NCBI GenBank assembly: GCA_001429555.1
Contig: LMSR01000014.1
Coordinates: 180,766 to 244,765, forward strand
Length of the DNA stretch: 64,000 nucleotides
Direction of reading: 5' to 3'
Origin: Nocardioides sp. Soil797
GTDB taxonomy: Bacteria; Actinomycetota; Actinomycetes; Propionibacteriales; Nocardioidaceae
Shown here: positions 63,186 to 64,000 of the stretch, in pieces
Position numbering within the stretch: the first letter of the stretch is position 1
Layout: the number at the start of each line of letters is the position of its first letter
Made by a program: the position numbers and the translations under genes
The notes under the pieces: model-generated
The model's input: only the letters and a program-made list of their open reading frames with translations
What the model was told of the DNA's origin: nothing
The model's database searches: none

Positions 63186-63908
63186 CTACTCGGCGGCCGC
63201 GCGGCGCAGGGACTCGGAGAGCCGCTCGGCGGCAGCGATGACAGCGGGTGCGTGCATGCGGCCGGGTTGACGGGAGAGGCGCTCGAGCGGGCCGGAGACG
63301 GAGACCGCGGCGATGATCTTGCCGCTGGGGGAGCGCACCGGGGCCGAGACCGAGGCCACGCCCTGCTCGCGTTCGCCGACCGACTGCGCCCAGCCCCGGC
63401 GGCGAATTCCGGACAGCGCAGTCGCAGAGTACGCCGCGTTCTGCAGGCCGCGGTGCATCCGCTCCGGGTCCTCCCAGGCCAAGAGAACCTGGGCCGCGGA
63501 ACCGGCCCGCATGGTGAGCTGTGAGCCGACCGGGATGGTGTCGCGCAGTCCGCTGGGGCGCTCGGCCGCGGCAACACAGACCCGGTGCTCGCCCTGGCGG
63601 CGCCACAGCTGGGCGGACTCGCCGGTGATGTCGCGCAGTCGGGCCAGCACAGGGCCGGCGGCGGCGAGCAGGCGGTCCTCGCCGGCAGCCGCCGAGAGCT
63701 CTGAGAGTCGGGGACCGAGCACGAAGCGACCCTGCATGTCACGGGCCACCAACCGGTGGTGCTCGAGGGCCACGGCCAGACGGTGAGCCGTGGGTCGGGC
63801 CAGGCCGGTGCCTGCCACGAGCCCGGCCAGGGTTGCCGGTCCGGCCTCCAGTGCGGCGAGCACCAGGGCGGCTTTGTCGAGAACGCCGACTCCGCTAGAG
63901 TTGTCCAT
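63186..63908 (-). CDS. IclR family regulator, NdgR/LtbR-like
   Basis: A 240-residue IclR regulator with N-terminal winged helix (GPATLAGLVAGTGLARPTAHRLAVALEHHRLVARD) and effector domain (ARLRDITGESAQLWRRQGEHRVCVAAAERPSGLRDTIPVGSQLTMRAG). It faces a probable leuC start across about 90 bp, exactly the place of NdgR/LtbR, which controls leuCD and other amino acid genes in Streptomyces and Corynebacterium. ATG at 63908. The effector domain lacks obvious catalytic features, as expected. Confidence 0.9.
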   Translation of the reverse strand: MDNSSGVGVLDKAALVLAALEAGPATLAGLVAGTGLARPTAHRLAVALEHHRLVARDMQGRFVLGPRLSELSAAAGEDRLLAAAGPVLARLRDITGESAQLWRRQGEHRVCVAAAERPSGLRDTIPVGSQLTMRAGSAAQVLLAWEDPERMHRGLQNAAYSATALSGIRRRGWAQSVGEREQGVASVSAPVRSPSGKIIAAVSVSGPLERLSRQPGRMHAPAVIAAAERLSESLRRAAAE

Positions 63909-63910
63909 AT

Positions 63911-63965
63911 GGCAATACTGCCGTCTCAGATCATGGGATGCAAGCGCTACGCTCTGTGATCTGAG
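63911..63965. promoter_or_regulatory. Operator region between the IclR gene and probable leuC
   Basis: GGCA-ATAC-TGCC (63911-63922) and an inverted repeat CTCAGATCA (63925-63933) / TGATCTGAG (63957-63965) lie in the divergent promoter. A TACGCT -10-like box for the rightward gene lies inside the second repeat. Likely IclR-family binding sites. Confidence 0.5.
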
Positions 63966-63997
63966 GAACGTCGCTCGAGAAAGTCGTGGAGGAAGTC

Positions 63998-64000
63998 ATG
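63998..64000 (+). CDS. leuC: Start codon of a probable leuC (cut by the window edge)
   Basis: The window ends exactly with ATG, preceded by GGAGGAAGTC (GGAGG about 5-9 bp upstream), in the position of leuC next to the NdgR-type IclR gene. Only the start is visible; the name rests on conserved neighbourhood and could be wrong. Confidence 0.4.

Overview
This is a very GC-rich chromosomal segment from an actinobacterium, most likely Nocardioides or a close relative in the Nocardioidaceae. Support: strong third-position GC codon use, many GTG and a few TTG starts, apparently leaderless promoters, Ada-AlkA and ECF42-type genes, and the linked order ilvB-ilvN-ilvC ... serA ... leuB ... MFS/FAH/gltX ... 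IclR-leuC, which I recall from mycobacteria and Streptomyces (family knowledge, not searched). No prophage, CRISPR array, rRNA operon or intact transposase gene was seen. || Layout. 1-2.6 kb: LD-carboxypeptidase, GNAT acetyltransferase, and a pterin-dehydratase/VOC fusion. 2.6-6.3 kb: ilvBNC with a leader-peptide attenuator. 6.5-9.9 kb: efeUOB ferrous iron/haem-peroxidase operon. 9.9-17 kb: zinc-ribbon membrane proteins, an ABC exporter, a DsbA-like protein, and an unusual membrane/propeller fusion. 17-22 kb: argG, an ABC-F protein and serA. 22.3-24.8 kb: tandem GH16 secreted enzymes. 24.8-27.7 kb: MocR regulator/YczE membrane protein pair and an O-methyltransferase. 27.8-30.5 kb: leuB leader, a 41-aa gene, leuB, ilvE. 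30.6-35 kb: Ser/Thr kinase, MerR regulator, citramalate synthase with its own leader. 34.9-36.2 kb: TetR/FMN reductase pair. 36.2-43.2 kb: biotin locus (bioBAFD, bioYMN, bioQ). 43.4-49.4 kb: pentapeptide protein, DUF2087 protein, MFS exporter, VOC, YCII-ECF42 sigma pair, a putative DNA glycosylase, a small basic ORF. 49.4-53.1 kb: FAH protein, gltX, CPBP protease, tRNA-Gln, tRNA-Glu. 53.1-59 kb: universal stress protein, TctCBA tricarboxylate transporter with a divergent CitA/CitB-type two-component system. 59-64 kb: unknown gene, Ada-AlkA fusion and Ogt alkylation repair, SGNH hydrolase, PH-like membrane protein, NdgR-type IclR regulator, and the start codon of a probable leuC at the right edge. 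|| How it works together. The window carries most of branched-chain amino acid synthesis, and three separate units (ilvB, leuB, cimA) are preceded by tiny ORFs rich in Leu/Val/Ile codons followed by hairpins, so translation-coupled attenuation looks like a shared control. Biotin synthesis and uptake share three TGAAC-N3-GTTCA operators beside the bioQ-type regulator. The intergenic DNA holds an unusual density of repeats: a two-copy MITE of about 160 bp, a two-copy 83-bp palindromic element, a two-copy hairpin family, a four-arm repeat, and several single long inverted repeats at gene ends. One repeat class also appears inside a coding sequence, in frame.
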